This document shows positions 6,759 to 15,379 of a stretch of DNA of 48,796 nt, piece after piece. Under the pieces are notes generated by a model. That model saw only the letters and a list, made by a program, of their open reading frames with translations. It was not told the DNA's origin and searched no databases. The position numbers and the translations under genes were made by a program. The number at the start of each line of letters is the position of its first letter. Position 1 is the stretch's first letter. The stretch comes from a virus: the IMG/VR virus record IMGVR_UViG_3300009109_000183, positions 1 to 48,796 of that record; one strand, 5' to 3'.

Positions 6759-9700
6759 ATGATTAACGCAAAGTTAAGGAAGATTTTATTAAGCACAGCT
6801 CTTGCTACGACTCTATCAGCTTGTGGAGGCGGTGGCGGTGGTTCTGGTGCTGGTGTTGTAAATGATTTTGTTCAAGGTGATTTATCTAATTTATCAGGAT
6901 CAAGTTCTATTGTAAGTTCTTATTCAAGTTTATTATCAAATTTCCAATCAACTATTTCAAGTGGAAACTATTCTAGTTTACAAGCAGTATTAACAGGACC
7001 CGATGCAGATGATATAGAGACAGCAAATACACTATTATCAATGTTAAACCAAGCAGAAACACTTTGGTCTCAAACAGAAGATTTAATATCAAGTAAAGAC
7101 GATTCAACAAAATATACAATATATAATTCTAATTCATATAAAGAAGCATACGCGGCCATGATTTATTTGAGAGATCATGTTAAACCTATTATACAAAAAG
7201 TATCAAATGGTAATGCAGTATCTCTAACAGAATACAATTTGGTTGCAAAAGAAGATAAAGCACAAGAAATTATTAATACAGAAAAAGATACAACTGCAAC
7301 AAGTTATGCTGAAACTAAAAAAATTAAAAGTACAGAAACAGTAAGTGGTACATCTACAGTTTCAACAGTTGATACAGTAGGTACTGCTGAAGCATCAACT
7401 TCAACAAGTGACTGGACAACTGTAAATGCTGGTGGTGGACAAGAAACAAGAACAATTACAATTACTACTCCAAATTACCGAACTACTACAACAACACCTT
7501 GTACAATAGTTAGAAAAACTTTATTAAATGGTACAACAGTTGATAGTGCCTGTACATATGGAACACCGGTTGTTTCTACAATAGCTTTAGATCCAACAGT
7601 AGAAACTTCAACAGAAACTAGAGAAGGTGACAATCCAGTAATAACATCAGAAACTCTTGAAGCTACGGTTAATACAGTTACTGAAACCAACGATCAATAT
7701 GTTGTGACAAATTATGCAGATGCAGAAGATACAAATACAACTACTGCAAACGGAACTGCGGTTACTACAACTGCAAACAGAGATGTTGTTACAGATGTTG
7801 ATAATGGTGACAACACTACGACAAGAACAACCGTAAGATATGTTGATACTACAATTACTACACCAGTCACAACTACGGTAACAAGAACAAGAACTTACAC
7901 AGATATTACAAAACAAAATTCTAGAACAATTACAACTACAACACCACAAACAAAGGTTACATATAAAGACGGTACATCAGAAACTATTTCAGGTACTGCA
8001 ACAGTAGTGACAAGTGATTGGACAGTTAATACAATTAGTACTGCTACAAGAACAGAAGAACTACCAGTTAGTGAAACAACTGCTAATACAGTTTCTACTT
8101 CAAGTAATTCAGGTACACAAATTGCACAGGTTACAATTTCAAACGCATACACAGATCAAGATACAACACTAGGTACAAAAACAGAAAATATGTCTACAGT
8201 TGTAAATGATCACAAAACAACTGAATACAATACAAACCACGGATTGAATACTATAAATGCCGCAGATGCTTATGCAAAAGGATGGACAGGTAAAGGTGCA
8301 GTATTAGGAATAATTGATACATACCAACAAACTGATCACCCAGAATTAAGTGGCAAATATAAATGGTACAATGATTATACAAGATATGATAATACAGTAT
8401 CTACATCAGGCAATACACAAGTTCACGGTACACACGTTGCAGGTATTATAGCAGGTAAAAAAAATAATACAGGAAATCACGGTGTGGCGTTTGATGCCGA
8501 ATTAGTTGGTGCCAACGTTGACTATTATGGATATGGTGGTATTTCAAAAAGTTATGCTCAACAGGCATTACATGATTTTGCAAAATTAAAAGATCCAAAT
8601 GGCGAAAATTTAAACATTGTCGCAGTTAATATGAGTTGGAATACTCCAACATTGTTTACTAATGGACAAGGTAGTACAGTAACTCAATTAGGAGATGGCA
8701 CATATAACGCATCAGAAATTACTTCAAAAATGGACAATGGTGATGGAAATGCAAAATATTATAAAGTAGCAACTGACAACGATATTATTTTAGTAAACTC
8801 TGCAGGTAACTATGGATTCAATCACTCAGGTGATCCCGGTATTTGGGCAGTAGAAGTAGATGCAAGTGGAAACCTTATATTAGGTGGCAAAATGATTATT
8901 GTAGGTAACTGGGATAACGGAACAATTGCAGGTAATAAAGCAGGTCACGTATGTTTAGACATTTCTAATAATGCTTGTAATGACCAATACAAAGTTTCAG
9001 ACTTTTATATTTTAGCACCAGGTAATCTTATCAATAGTTCTGTTCCAACTCATTTAGGTGGCAATGGATATATGAATATGTCTGGTACTAGTATGGCGGC
9101 ACCACACGTAACTGGAGCATTTGGTGTAATAAATCAAATGTGGCCACACATGAAAGGTGACAATCTTGTTAAACTTATATTGTCTACTGCAAATAAAAAT
9201 ATATATGGTTATAATGTAAACACACACGGACAAGGTTTATTAGATTTAAGTGAAGCAACAAAACCACAAGGTGCAACAGGTATTCCAACAACAGGTAGAA
9301 CAAACGGACCAATTATAAATGTATATGGAACATATTTTGCAACTGGTACTGCGTTGCCAAGTAATTTAGCAAATTTAAAAGTAATGATATTGGATGAATA
9401 TGAAAGAGATTATTATCTAAATTTAGGATCAAGTTTTTCAGTTAAAGATATGAGAAAAGTATCTGATATAGATATGATGATGAATGGACACACATATCTT
9501 CCAATTCAATCTATGTACGGAAATTTTGCACAAGGTGGCAATTATGATTTAGGATATATGAACTTTGGTATATACTCAGGTGAAAATGGAAATGGAGACT
9601 TTTCAGCAAATATAGGTAAAAACTTTATGTTAAGTAATAAATTTAAATTAAAAACATCAATTGGACAAATGAATGAACAAGACAACTGGTTAGGTAACTC

Positions 9701-10370
9701 TTCAAGTGGTGCATTAGCAGTTGGTGATAATAACATTACAAATTTTGGACAAATAGGTATTGAATATCAATTAGGTAACAATGTGTTAAGTTTTGATTAT
9801 TCAAAAGGTTATACAGATGTTAATACAACTGATAATAGTTTAATAACAGGATTTGATAACATTGAAACAGAATCTATGAAACTAGCATATGAAGTACACA
9901 AGGATCAAAATAATTCTTGGGGATTCTCATTATCAACACCAAGTCATATTACAAATGGTACAATGAATTTAACGGTTCCTGAATCAAGAACATTAGATGG
10001 TGATGTTAATTATACAACTATCGAATCTGATATGAGTCCTTCTAAAATTGAAAAAGATATTGGATTCTTTTATAATCACACACCAACAAATGATATGGAT
10101 GCATCTTGGAACTTTAAAGCAGAATACAGACAAGATATTGCTGGACAAGATGGACACGATGGTGTTAGTTTAGGATTTAACTATGTTAAAAAATTACACA
10201 CAAATTGTAAATTTTTATGGATGAAAAATCCAAAATGTTACGAAAAAGATGGCAAAACTTTAAAAGCAAATTTATACGGTGACAGCAGAAATAATAATTC
10301 AATAGCATTAACACACGGATTAGTTTACGATTTAGAAACAGACAAATTCGTTCCAATTAAAAAGAAATAA
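6759..10370 (+). CDS. Lipoprotein subtilisin-like (S8) serine protease, possible autotransporter
   Basis: A 1203-residue protein. The N-terminus is a lipoprotein signal with lipobox LSAC and Cys22, then a Gly-run. Residues about 30-170 are helical and about 190-490 are a Thr/Val-rich low-complexity stretch. The S8 domain follows: catalytic Asp520 (GIIDT), His556 (HGTHVAG), oxyanion Asn684 (SAGN) and Ser778 (GTSMAAP), all intact. After about residue 860 come alternating amphipathic strands (YDLGYMNFGIYSG, NVLSFDYSKGY) that could form an outer-membrane barrel. A lipid-anchored S8 domain plus barrel is the plan of NalP and SphB1. The C-terminus (PIKKK) lacks the usual terminal Phe, so the barrel is tentative. 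The start at 6759, not the TTG at 6723, fits the signal peptide. Confidence 0.85.
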   Translation: MINAKLRKILLSTALATTLSACGGGGGGSGAGVVNDFVQGDLSNLSGSSSIVSSYSSLLSNFQSTISSGNYSSLQAVLTGPDADDIETANTLLSMLNQAETLWSQTEDLISSKDDSTKYTIYNSNSYKEAYAAMIYLRDHVKPIIQKVSNGNAVSLTEYNLVAKEDKAQEIINTEKDTTATSYAETKKIKSTETVSGTSTVSTVDTVGTAEASTSTSDWTTVNAGGGQETRTITITTPNYRTTTTTPCTIVRKTLLNGTTVDSACTYGTPVVSTIALDPTVETSTETREGDNPVITSETLEATVNTVTETNDQYVVTNYADAEDTNTTTANGTAVTTTANRDVVTDVDNGDNTTTRTTVRYVDTTITTPVTTTVTRTRTYTDITKQNSRTITTTTPQTKVTYKDGTSETISGTATVVTSDWTVNTISTATRTEELPVSETTANTVSTSSNSGTQIAQVTISNAYTDQDTTLGTKTENMSTVVNDHKTTEYNTNHGLNTINAADAYAKGWTGKGAVLGIIDTYQQTDHPELSGKYKWYNDYTRYDNTVSTSGNTQVHGTHVAGIIAGKKNNTGNHGVAFDAELVGANVDYYGYGGISKSYAQQALHDFAKLKDPNGENLNIVAVNMSWNTPTLFTNGQGSTVTQLGDGTYNASEITSKMDNGDGNAKYYKVATDNDIILVNSAGNYGFNHSGDPGIWAVEVDASGNLILGGKMIIVGNWDNGTIAGNKAGHVCLDISNNACNDQYKVSDFYILAPGNLINSSVPTHLGGNGYMNMSGTSMAAPHVTGAFGVINQMWPHMKGDNLVKLILSTANKNIYGYNVNTHGQGLLDLSEATKPQGATGIPTTGRTNGPIINVYGTYFATGTALPSNLANLKVMILDEYERDYYLNLGSSFSVKDMRKVSDIDMMMNGHTYLPIQSMYGNFAQGGNYDLGYMNFGIYSGENGNGDFSANIGKNFMLSNKFKLKTSIGQMNEQDNWLGNSSSGALAVGDNNITNFGQIGIEYQLGNNVLSFDYSKGYTDVNTTDNSLITGFDNIETESMKLAYEVHKDQNNSWGFSLSTPSHITNGTMNLTVPESRTLDGDVNYTTIESDMSPSKIEKDIGFFYNHTPTNDMDASWNFKAEYRQDIAGQDGHDGVSLGFNYVKKLHTNCKFLWMKNPKCYEKDGKTLKANLYGDSRNNNSIALTHGLVYDLETDKFVPIKKK

Positions 10371-10371
10371 C

Positions 10372-10566
10372 ATGGATCAAGTTGAAATCGTTTGCACAGA
10401 GAATGGTAAAATCAAAACTGCAGACGTATTATCACATACTGACAAATATTTAAAAGTAGTTGTAGAAGGTACTCAAATAACTATAGAACTATTCAGAAAC
10501 GATGTAAATAAATCATATATAGGACATAAGTCCGGATTGGAATTTACATGGAAACCGAAAAATTAA
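10372..10566 (+). CDS. Unknown small protein, 64 aa
   Basis: Starts 1 base after the protease stop. A single small beta-rich domain: 'VEIVCTENGKIKTADVLSH' then 'YLKVVVEGTQITIELFR'. Its alternating polar and hydrophobic strands and size suggest an SH3- or OB-like mini-barrel. No catalytic motif. Overlaps the following gene by 19 bases. Function unknown. Confidence 0.6.
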   Translation: MDQVEIVCTENGKIKTADVLSHTDKYLKVVVEGTQITIELFRNDVNKSYIGHKSGLEFTWKPKN

Positions 10567-11108
10567 CATTTAAAATTGAATTGTCTTCAACATATTGGGA
10601 CACACCCCCAATAGCAGAAATAAAACTTAATAAATCAAGCGATAAAACAATCACCGATGTTGATAATAAAAATCTCTTTGATTATGATTCTAACAAACCT
10701 ATACTTAACATTGATAATTCATATTTCAAAAATGAAATTACTAGTACAAAAAATAAACCAACTATAATTACATTTGAACACGAACTTGAACACAATAAAT
10801 CATACGATTTTATTATAAAGAGAACTAACAAAACTCCCAAGCAAACTATTGTTGAAGATGGCAAAATTGTTAAAGACCAAGCATTACATATCGGTCAAAT
10901 AACAATTGATGAAATTGATATAGGAGCATTAGTATACGAAGGTATATATAGACCAGAATATCCTGAACCATGGGCATCACAACAAGCAAAAGCAGGTAAC
11001 AAATTGCCTGAGACCTTTAAAAATGTAACTGAAATGGGTCATAACGGATCTTGGACATTCACATTCACTTCTCCCTTTTATATGTGGTTACTTGAGAACC
11101 TTTACTAA
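10548..11108 (+). CDS. Beta-rich protein, possibly carbohydrate-binding-like, 186 aa
   Basis: Predicted beta-sandwich: 'LTFKIELSSTYWDTPPIAEI', 'KPTIITFEHELEHNKSYDF', then a conserved-looking C-terminal block 'YEGIYRPEYPEPWASQQAK' and 'GSWTFTFTSPFYMWLLENLY'. The strand pattern with acidic Asp-rich turns resembles small carbohydrate-binding modules, but no residues prove sugar binding. The two stop codons TAATAA at its end supply part of the late octamer of the next gene. No signal peptide. Confidence 0.55.
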   Translation: METEKLTFKIELSSTYWDTPPIAEIKLNKSSDKTITDVDNKNLFDYDSNKPILNIDNSYFKNEITSTKNKPTIITFEHELEHNKSYDFIIKRTNKTPKQTIVEDGKIVKDQALHIGQITIDEIDIGALVYEGIYRPEYPEPWASQQAKAGNKLPETFKNVTEMGHNGSWTFTFTSPFYMWLLENLY

Positions 11109-11114
11109 TAAATA
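11107..11114 (+). promoter_or_regulatory. T4-like late promoter octamer (AATAAATA)
   Basis: Ends 6 bases before the ATG at 11121, which has no Shine-Dalgarno. It marks the start of the block of genes carrying capsid-targeting-like N-termini, consistent with late expression during head assembly. Confidence 0.6.
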
Positions 11115-11120
11115 TGCTTA

Positions 11121-11489
11121 ATGAGAGCATATCAATTCATAACAGAAGCACAAGACTCTGACGCAGTAAACGAGCTAGACTCGTACATAATGAATAACGA
11201 AGATTTATATCGTAGACGTTTTATGCCTATTATTGAAAACATTAAAAGAAAAATGAGAAGAGGTATATACGACCATGAAAAAGTAATTAAATTATGGATG
11301 TACCTTGTAGATGATGCGGCCAGAGAATATGTTAAAGAATTTGGCACACCAGATCAAGATGTTAAAGATATGTTTCCAAAAGAAACTAGATTAAAAGTTG
11401 CTCAAGTAATAGCAGATAGAGAAAAGGAAAATATAGAAAAAGGCGAATACGATGTTGTTAAAGGAACTGTTTCTCAAAGAGGACGGTAG
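11121..11489 (+). CDS. Putative internal head protein with capsid-targeting-like N-terminus, 122 aa
   Basis: The N-terminus MRAYQFITE-A closely resembles the T4 capsid-targeting peptide MKTYQEFIAE-A of internal proteins, including the Ile-x-Glu that the gp21 prohead protease cleaves after. The rest is a charged helical protein (IIENIKRKMRRGIYDHEKVI, DDAAREYVKEFG). T4 internal proteins are likewise small, charged and helical. It overlaps the next gene by 38 bases. The function after injection, if any, is unknown. The targeting assignment rests on sequence resemblance only. Confidence 0.65.
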   Translation: MRAYQFITEAQDSDAVNELDSYIMNNEDLYRRRFMPIIENIKRKMRRGIYDHEKVIKLWMYLVDDAAREYVKEFGTPDQDVKDMFPKETRLKVAQVIADREKENIEKGEYDVVKGTVSQRGR

Positions 11490-12621
11490 GGCAACAGCCG
11501 TTTTTGCTTTTGGCCGATTTAATCCTCCCACAATAGGACACCAAAAATTAATTGAACTGGTCCAAGCCCAGGCTAAAAAAGTTAATGGCAAAGGATTTAT
11601 TTTTCTATCTCATACACAAAACGCAAAAAAAGATCCACTTTCTTTTAATCAAAAGTTAGCATATCTACGAACTTTAATAAATGATCCAGATTTAGAAATT
11701 GGACATAGTGAAGCAAATACAGTCATAAAAGCATTACAAGTTATTGAAGCACAAGGCAGAACAAGAGTTATAATGGTTGCTGGTAGTGATAGAGTAATGG
11801 AATTTGATAAACTGTTAAAACAATATAATGGCAAACCAGATCAAAAAGGCAACGAACTTTATAATTTTGATTTTGTAGATGTTATAAGTGCTGGAGAAAG
11901 AGATCCAGACGCAGAAGGTATATCAGGTGCTTCGGCATCTAAGGCAAGAGAGTTTGCACAAAACGATGATTTTGCAAATTTTTCTAAAATTGTAATGGGC
12001 GGTACAAAAAGTAAAACAATTTACCAAATGATTCAAAATGCTATGGGTGTAAAAGTTGCAATGAACAACGAAAAGTTGTACAATGAACAAATGGAAAATA
12101 AACCTATAGTGTATATAGATATGGATGGAGTATTAGCTGATTTCTTTGGAGGCGTGGAAAAACTATATGGCGTAGAACATTGGAAACAATTAACATCAGA
12201 TAAAACAAAAGATTTAAAACAAGAAGTAATTAATCGAATTACTGGCACTGACTTTTTTGCAACACTCCCAGAATTTCCAAATGCTGATCAATTAATTACT
12301 TTGGTTAAAAAATTTACTGGAGGTTCGTTTTCTATTCTAACATCACCACTACGGGGTGATCATGAAGTTTCGTCAAAATACAAAAAACTATGGATTGAAC
12401 AACATATTGAAAAACCAGATGAAACTATTATTACTGGAAGAAAAGAATCATACGCAAAAGACAAAGCATCAGGTACACCAAATATACTAATTGACGACAG
12501 ACCAGTTAATATTGAACGTTGGCAAGGGGCAGGCGGATATGGAATTTTATACCAAGCGAATAGAGATCCATTAAGTAAAGTACAACAAGCACTTGACAAC
12601 TATGGACAAAACGATCAATAA
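11452..12621 (+). CDS. Nucleotidyltransferase-HAD phosphatase fusion (NMNAT-like + 5'-nucleotidase-like)
   Basis: A 389-residue two-domain protein. Residues 16-200: cytidylyltransferase-like fold with the nucleotide motif GRFNPPTIGH (21-30; a TxGH version of HxGH) and a C-terminal ISGASASKARE segment corresponding to the ISSTxxR motif. This is the layout of NMN adenylyltransferases, but the substrate is not proven. Residues about 215-389: HAD fold with DMDG (223-226, nucleophile plus acid Asp), 'SILTSPLRG' (motif II) and 'LIDDR' (motif IV), closest to 5'(3')-deoxyribonucleotidases. Plausibly it makes or trims a nucleotide cofactor such as NAD. The N-terminus MLLKELFLKE resembles the capsid-targeting peptides of its neighbours. 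Confidence 0.8.
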   Translation: MLLKELFLKEDGRATAVFAFGRFNPPTIGHQKLIELVQAQAKKVNGKGFIFLSHTQNAKKDPLSFNQKLAYLRTLINDPDLEIGHSEANTVIKALQVIEAQGRTRVIMVAGSDRVMEFDKLLKQYNGKPDQKGNELYNFDFVDVISAGERDPDAEGISGASASKAREFAQNDDFANFSKIVMGGTKSKTIYQMIQNAMGVKVAMNNEKLYNEQMENKPIVYIDMDGVLADFFGGVEKLYGVEHWKQLTSDKTKDLKQEVINRITGTDFFATLPEFPNADQLITLVKKFTGGSFSILTSPLRGDHEVSSKYKKLWIEQHIEKPDETIITGRKESYAKDKASGTPNILIDDRPVNIERWQGAGGYGILYQANRDPLSKVQQALDNYGQNDQ

Positions 12622-13795
12622 ACATTTCTGCATTCAGCCCTTTATAAACGTAACTACAAGAATTACCGGAAATCACAACGTCTGTTGTAATACTACATTT
12701 AAAGACAGCAATATAAAAAAACAAACTTCATACGATTTTTTTAATTCCGATAAAGTTAAAAAAATGAGAAATGACTTGTTAAATGGTAAAAGATTAGCTG
12801 ATTGCCGTTTATGTCAATATCAAGAAAAAAGTGGACATCATAGTCATAGACAAAAATATAATGAATACTATTTTATTAAAAACAAACAATCCTCTGATTA
12901 TTATAAAAATATTGTAGAAAAATTACATATTAATACTTTGCAAAGACCTTTATATGTTGATATACATATTAGTAACCTATGCAATTTAAAATGTTTAACT
13001 TGCAACGAACGTGATAGCAGTATGTTTCATGCTGAAAACAAAATATTAGGTATTAGTGAGGCTCCTAACACAAATTATACAAAATTTGTAGTAGATACTG
13101 TTGATGCAATTAAGGAAATAATACATCCAAGATTATTGTTTTTAGATATACGAGGTGGAGAAACTTTAATGGTTCCCGAAATAAAAAAAGTCTTATCTAC
13201 TATTCCTAACGATATTGCAAAAAATATTACTTTAAAAATACAAACAAATGGAACAATCTTTCCTGATAAAACCTGGGTATCAATATTCAAAAAATTTAAA
13301 AATACCAAAGTAAATGTAAGTATCGATGCATATAAAGATGCTAACACTTACATAAGATATCCTTCCGATTGGCAAAAAATATTAAACACAATAGAATATT
13401 TAAAACAACAAAATATTAAATTTATTATAAACACAGTAGTATCTAATCTTAATATATTAAAACTAGACAAATTGCTTAACTGGATAAAAGAAAAAAAATA
13501 TTTAAATTACTTCTATATACTAGATGCTCCATTACATTATAGACCTACAAATTTACCAAAACAAATCTTAAAATTAGCAGGTAAACGATTATCTAATATA
13601 AGCAAAGACTTTACTAACAAAGAAATAACTAAAGCAATTGATCAATTAATAGATATGTGCTATAACACAAATAACTTTAACATTAAAAATTGGCAAACAT
13701 TTTGCAAAGAAGTACATATAAGAGATAAACATCGAAACAATAATATATTAAATACATTACCCGAACTAGAAGGACATCTTAATGCCAAAATTTGA
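12602..13795 (+). CDS. Twitch-type radical SAM protein, paralogue 1
   Basis: A 397-residue protein. The N-terminal part carries a small Cys cluster (FCIQPF, CC, CRLC) like a 'twitch' half-SPASM region. The radical SAM core starts at CNLKCLTC (C127, C131, C134; CX3CX2C for the 4Fe-4S cluster) and has a GGE motif (RGGETLM) for SAM binding. Such enzymes generate a 5'-deoxyadenosyl radical; the substrate here is unknown. Two paralogues lie at 28312 and 35005. The start at 12602 (MDKTINKHF) is preferred to the in-frame TTG at 12593. It overlaps the preceding gene by 20 bases and has no clear Shine-Dalgarno. Confidence 0.8.
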   Translation: MDKTINKHFCIQPFINVTTRITGNHNVCCNTTFKDSNIKKQTSYDFFNSDKVKKMRNDLLNGKRLADCRLCQYQEKSGHHSHRQKYNEYYFIKNKQSSDYYKNIVEKLHINTLQRPLYVDIHISNLCNLKCLTCNERDSSMFHAENKILGISEAPNTNYTKFVVDTVDAIKEIIHPRLLFLDIRGGETLMVPEIKKVLSTIPNDIAKNITLKIQTNGTIFPDKTWVSIFKKFKNTKVNVSIDAYKDANTYIRYPSDWQKILNTIEYLKQQNIKFIINTVVSNLNILKLDKLLNWIKEKKYLNYFYILDAPLHYRPTNLPKQILKLAGKRLSNISKDFTNKEITKAIDQLIDMCYNTNNFNIKNWQTFCKEVHIRDKHRNNNILNTLPELEGHLNAKI

Positions 13796-13952
13796 AGGAA
13801 TCAATAAAAATTATTCATCCGATAAAGAATATAAAAAATCAACACAAGAAGAACGTGATCGTATGATGAAAGAATTTCTTGCCAAAGGTGGCAAAATACA
13901 AAAAATACCTTCTAAAGTAACAAAACAAATGATAGAAAAGGGTAAGTTTTAA
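13782..13952 (+). CDS. Small unknown protein, 56 aa
   Basis: ATG at 13782 overlaps the end of the radical SAM gene; the frame stays open to TAA at 13950. The product is highly charged: MPKFEGINKNYSSDKEY, then 'MMKEFLAKGGKIQKIPSKV'. The FLAKGGKIxKIP motif recurs in the 647-residue protein at 17360 (YLAKGGSVEKIPAG), so both may bind a common partner. Function unknown. Confidence 0.55.
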   Translation: MPKFEGINKNYSSDKEYKKSTQEERDRMMKEFLAKGGKIQKIPSKVTKQMIEKGKF

Positions 13953-13967
13953 AAGCATCTACCTAAA

Positions 13968-13975
13968 AATAAATA
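13968..13975 (+). promoter_or_regulatory. T4-like late promoter octamer (AATAAATA)
   Basis: Lies 8 bases before the ATG at 13984 of the superoxide dismutase gene. There is no Shine-Dalgarno, so a leader of 0-3 bases is predicted. Confidence 0.5.
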
Positions 13976-13983
13976 CTGATATA

Positions 13984-14529
13984 ATGAATATCAGGAACCT
14001 AATTAACCAAATTGACCAAATAGAAGAGACTAAAGCACACTATATACAGTCTAAACTACCCTATGGTCTTACAGATCTAGTGCCTGTAATGAGTAAGGAC
14101 ACACTAGACTATCATTATGGCAAACTATATAAAGGCTATGTAGATAAAGCTAACAAAAGTGAGGGCGGTGACTTCCAAATAGCAGGTGCATTCTTACACA
14201 GTTTATATTTTCCTCAATTTAAAGCTCCTGCAGGAGCTAACAGGCCAACTGGTGTTTCTAACGAATTTATAAATGATTTTGACAAGTTTAAAGAAGAATT
14301 TACAAAAGCGGCAATGGGCATCCAAGGTTCAGGTTGGATCTATATGGATACAAGTGGTACAATTAAAACAATTAAAAATCATAAAGTTGTAAAAAATATT
14401 GCACTATTAGTCGACTGGTGGGAACACGCATGGGCACTTGACTATCAAGCTGACAAGACAAAGTACCTAGTAAATACTTGGAAGATAATAAATTGGGACG
14501 TAGTTAACGATAGGATTAACGCAAAATGA
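13984..14529 (+). CDS. Fe/Mn superoxide dismutase
   Basis: A 181-residue Fe/Mn-type SOD, dismutating superoxide to O2 and H2O2. All four metal ligands are visible: His44 (LDYHYGK), His72 (FLHSLYF), and Asp144 plus His148 (DWWEHAW). The substrate-gate Tyr of 'YHYGKxxxxY' is kept (Tyr52). FGSGW is present as QGSGW (114-118). The segment between the first two ligands is about 19 residues shorter than in E. coli SodB. The residue four before His72 is Gly, as in Mn-type enzymes, and NH at 132-133 may supply the second-shell side chain, so metal choice is unclear. The roughly 24-residue N-terminal extension (MNIRNLINQIDQIEE) resembles the capsid-targeting peptides of neighbouring genes. Confidence 0.9.
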   Translation: MNIRNLINQIDQIEETKAHYIQSKLPYGLTDLVPVMSKDTLDYHYGKLYKGYVDKANKSEGGDFQIAGAFLHSLYFPQFKAPAGANRPTGVSNEFINDFDKFKEEFTKAAMGIQGSGWIYMDTSGTIKTIKNHKVVKNIALLVDWWEHAWALDYQADKTKYLVNTWKIINWDVVNDRINAK

Positions 14530-15134
14530 GAGCAAATGAATTTTTAGAAGGTCCACATGATCCTTATCAGTATAAAGCAATATTTTTTGCTGGCTCCCCA
14601 GGTGCAGGTAAAACATATGTTGCTAGAAAATTAGCAGGTGTATTCCAAGGATTAAAACAAGTGAACATGGATATTATTTTTAAACATCTTATGACAAGAA
14701 AAAACTTATCATGGAAAATGCCTCCAGAAGAAGAACCTGAACGAGAAAAACAAAGACAAAGATCAAAAGAATTAGTTACTAAACAACAACAATCATTATC
14801 TGACAGTGGATTGGGTTTGCTAATAGATTCTACAGGTAGAATAGCTGGAACTGTTAGACGTATTAAAGACGAGTTAGAAGATAAAGGATATGAAACAACA
14901 ATGATATTTGTAACCACAGATTTACAAACTGCTTTACGCAGAAATAAAGAAAGAGAACGTACACTACCAGATAAACTTATACATCAAAATTTTGATATTA
15001 TAGACCAAAGGTTGGGAGAATATCAACGTATGTTTAATGACGTACACGTTATTAATAATTCTGATATTGAACAAGATTCAATGCCTAAACAACTTGTACA
15101 AGTTGAAAAAAATATAAGGAAATTTTTACAATGA
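14526..15134 (+). CDS. P-loop kinase, zeta-toxin/AAA_33-like
   Basis: A 202-residue protein. After the N-terminal tag MRANEFLEG, the P-loop GSPGAGKT is at residues 23-30. A 'VNMDIIF' segment supplies a likely catalytic Asp, 'LLIDSTG' the Walker B-like strand, and 'ALRRNKERERTLPD' the arginine-rich lid. The layout matches zeta-toxin and related small-molecule or polynucleotide kinases. The substrate is unknown; a nucleotide, sugar or nucleic acid end are all possible. It overlaps the SOD stop by 4 bases and the next gene by 4 bases. The tag suggests virion packaging (inference). Confidence 0.75.
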   Translation: MRANEFLEGPHDPYQYKAIFFAGSPGAGKTYVARKLAGVFQGLKQVNMDIIFKHLMTRKNLSWKMPPEEEPEREKQRQRSKELVTKQQQSLSDSGLGLLIDSTGRIAGTVRRIKDELEDKGYETTMIFVTTDLQTALRRNKERERTLPDKLIHQNFDIIDQRLGEYQRMFNDVHVINNSDIEQDSMPKQLVQVEKNIRKFLQ

Positions 15135-15379
15135 AAAAACTATTATGGCCATTAATAATGTTAAAGAATATAGTAGATCCTAATTACTGGGCAAATAAAA
15201 TAGGCAATAAAACAGGTGCATATGATAAAGCACATAACAGTAAACTTGCACAATGGTCGCGTAGCCTTACAGGATGGAAATGGTGGGCATGGCAAATAGG
15301 TGGTGGTTTAGTATTTGTTGTTGTAATAGAGATGTTATTAAATTTTATAGGCCTTAGTATGTTGCCATGGAGATGGTAG
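15131..15379 (+). CDS. Small single-span membrane protein, 82 aa
   Basis: A basic, Trp-rich N-terminal half (WANKIG, LAQWSRSLTGWKWW) is followed by one hydrophobic helix at about residues 55-75 (IGGGLVFVVVIEMLLNFIGL) and a short tail. This suggests an inner-membrane protein with the N-terminus in the cytoplasm. It overlaps the kinase by 4 bases and abuts the secreted thioredoxin gene. Function unknown. Confidence 0.6.
   Translation: MKKLLWPLIMLKNIVDPNYWANKIGNKTGAYDKAHNSKLAQWSRSLTGWKWWAWQIGGGLVFVVVIEMLLNFIGLSMLPWRW

Noticed and set aside
12594-12606. TTGACA just before the radical SAM gene
   Set aside because: There is no -10 at a usable distance ahead of the ATG; it is a chance hexamer inside the previous coding region.
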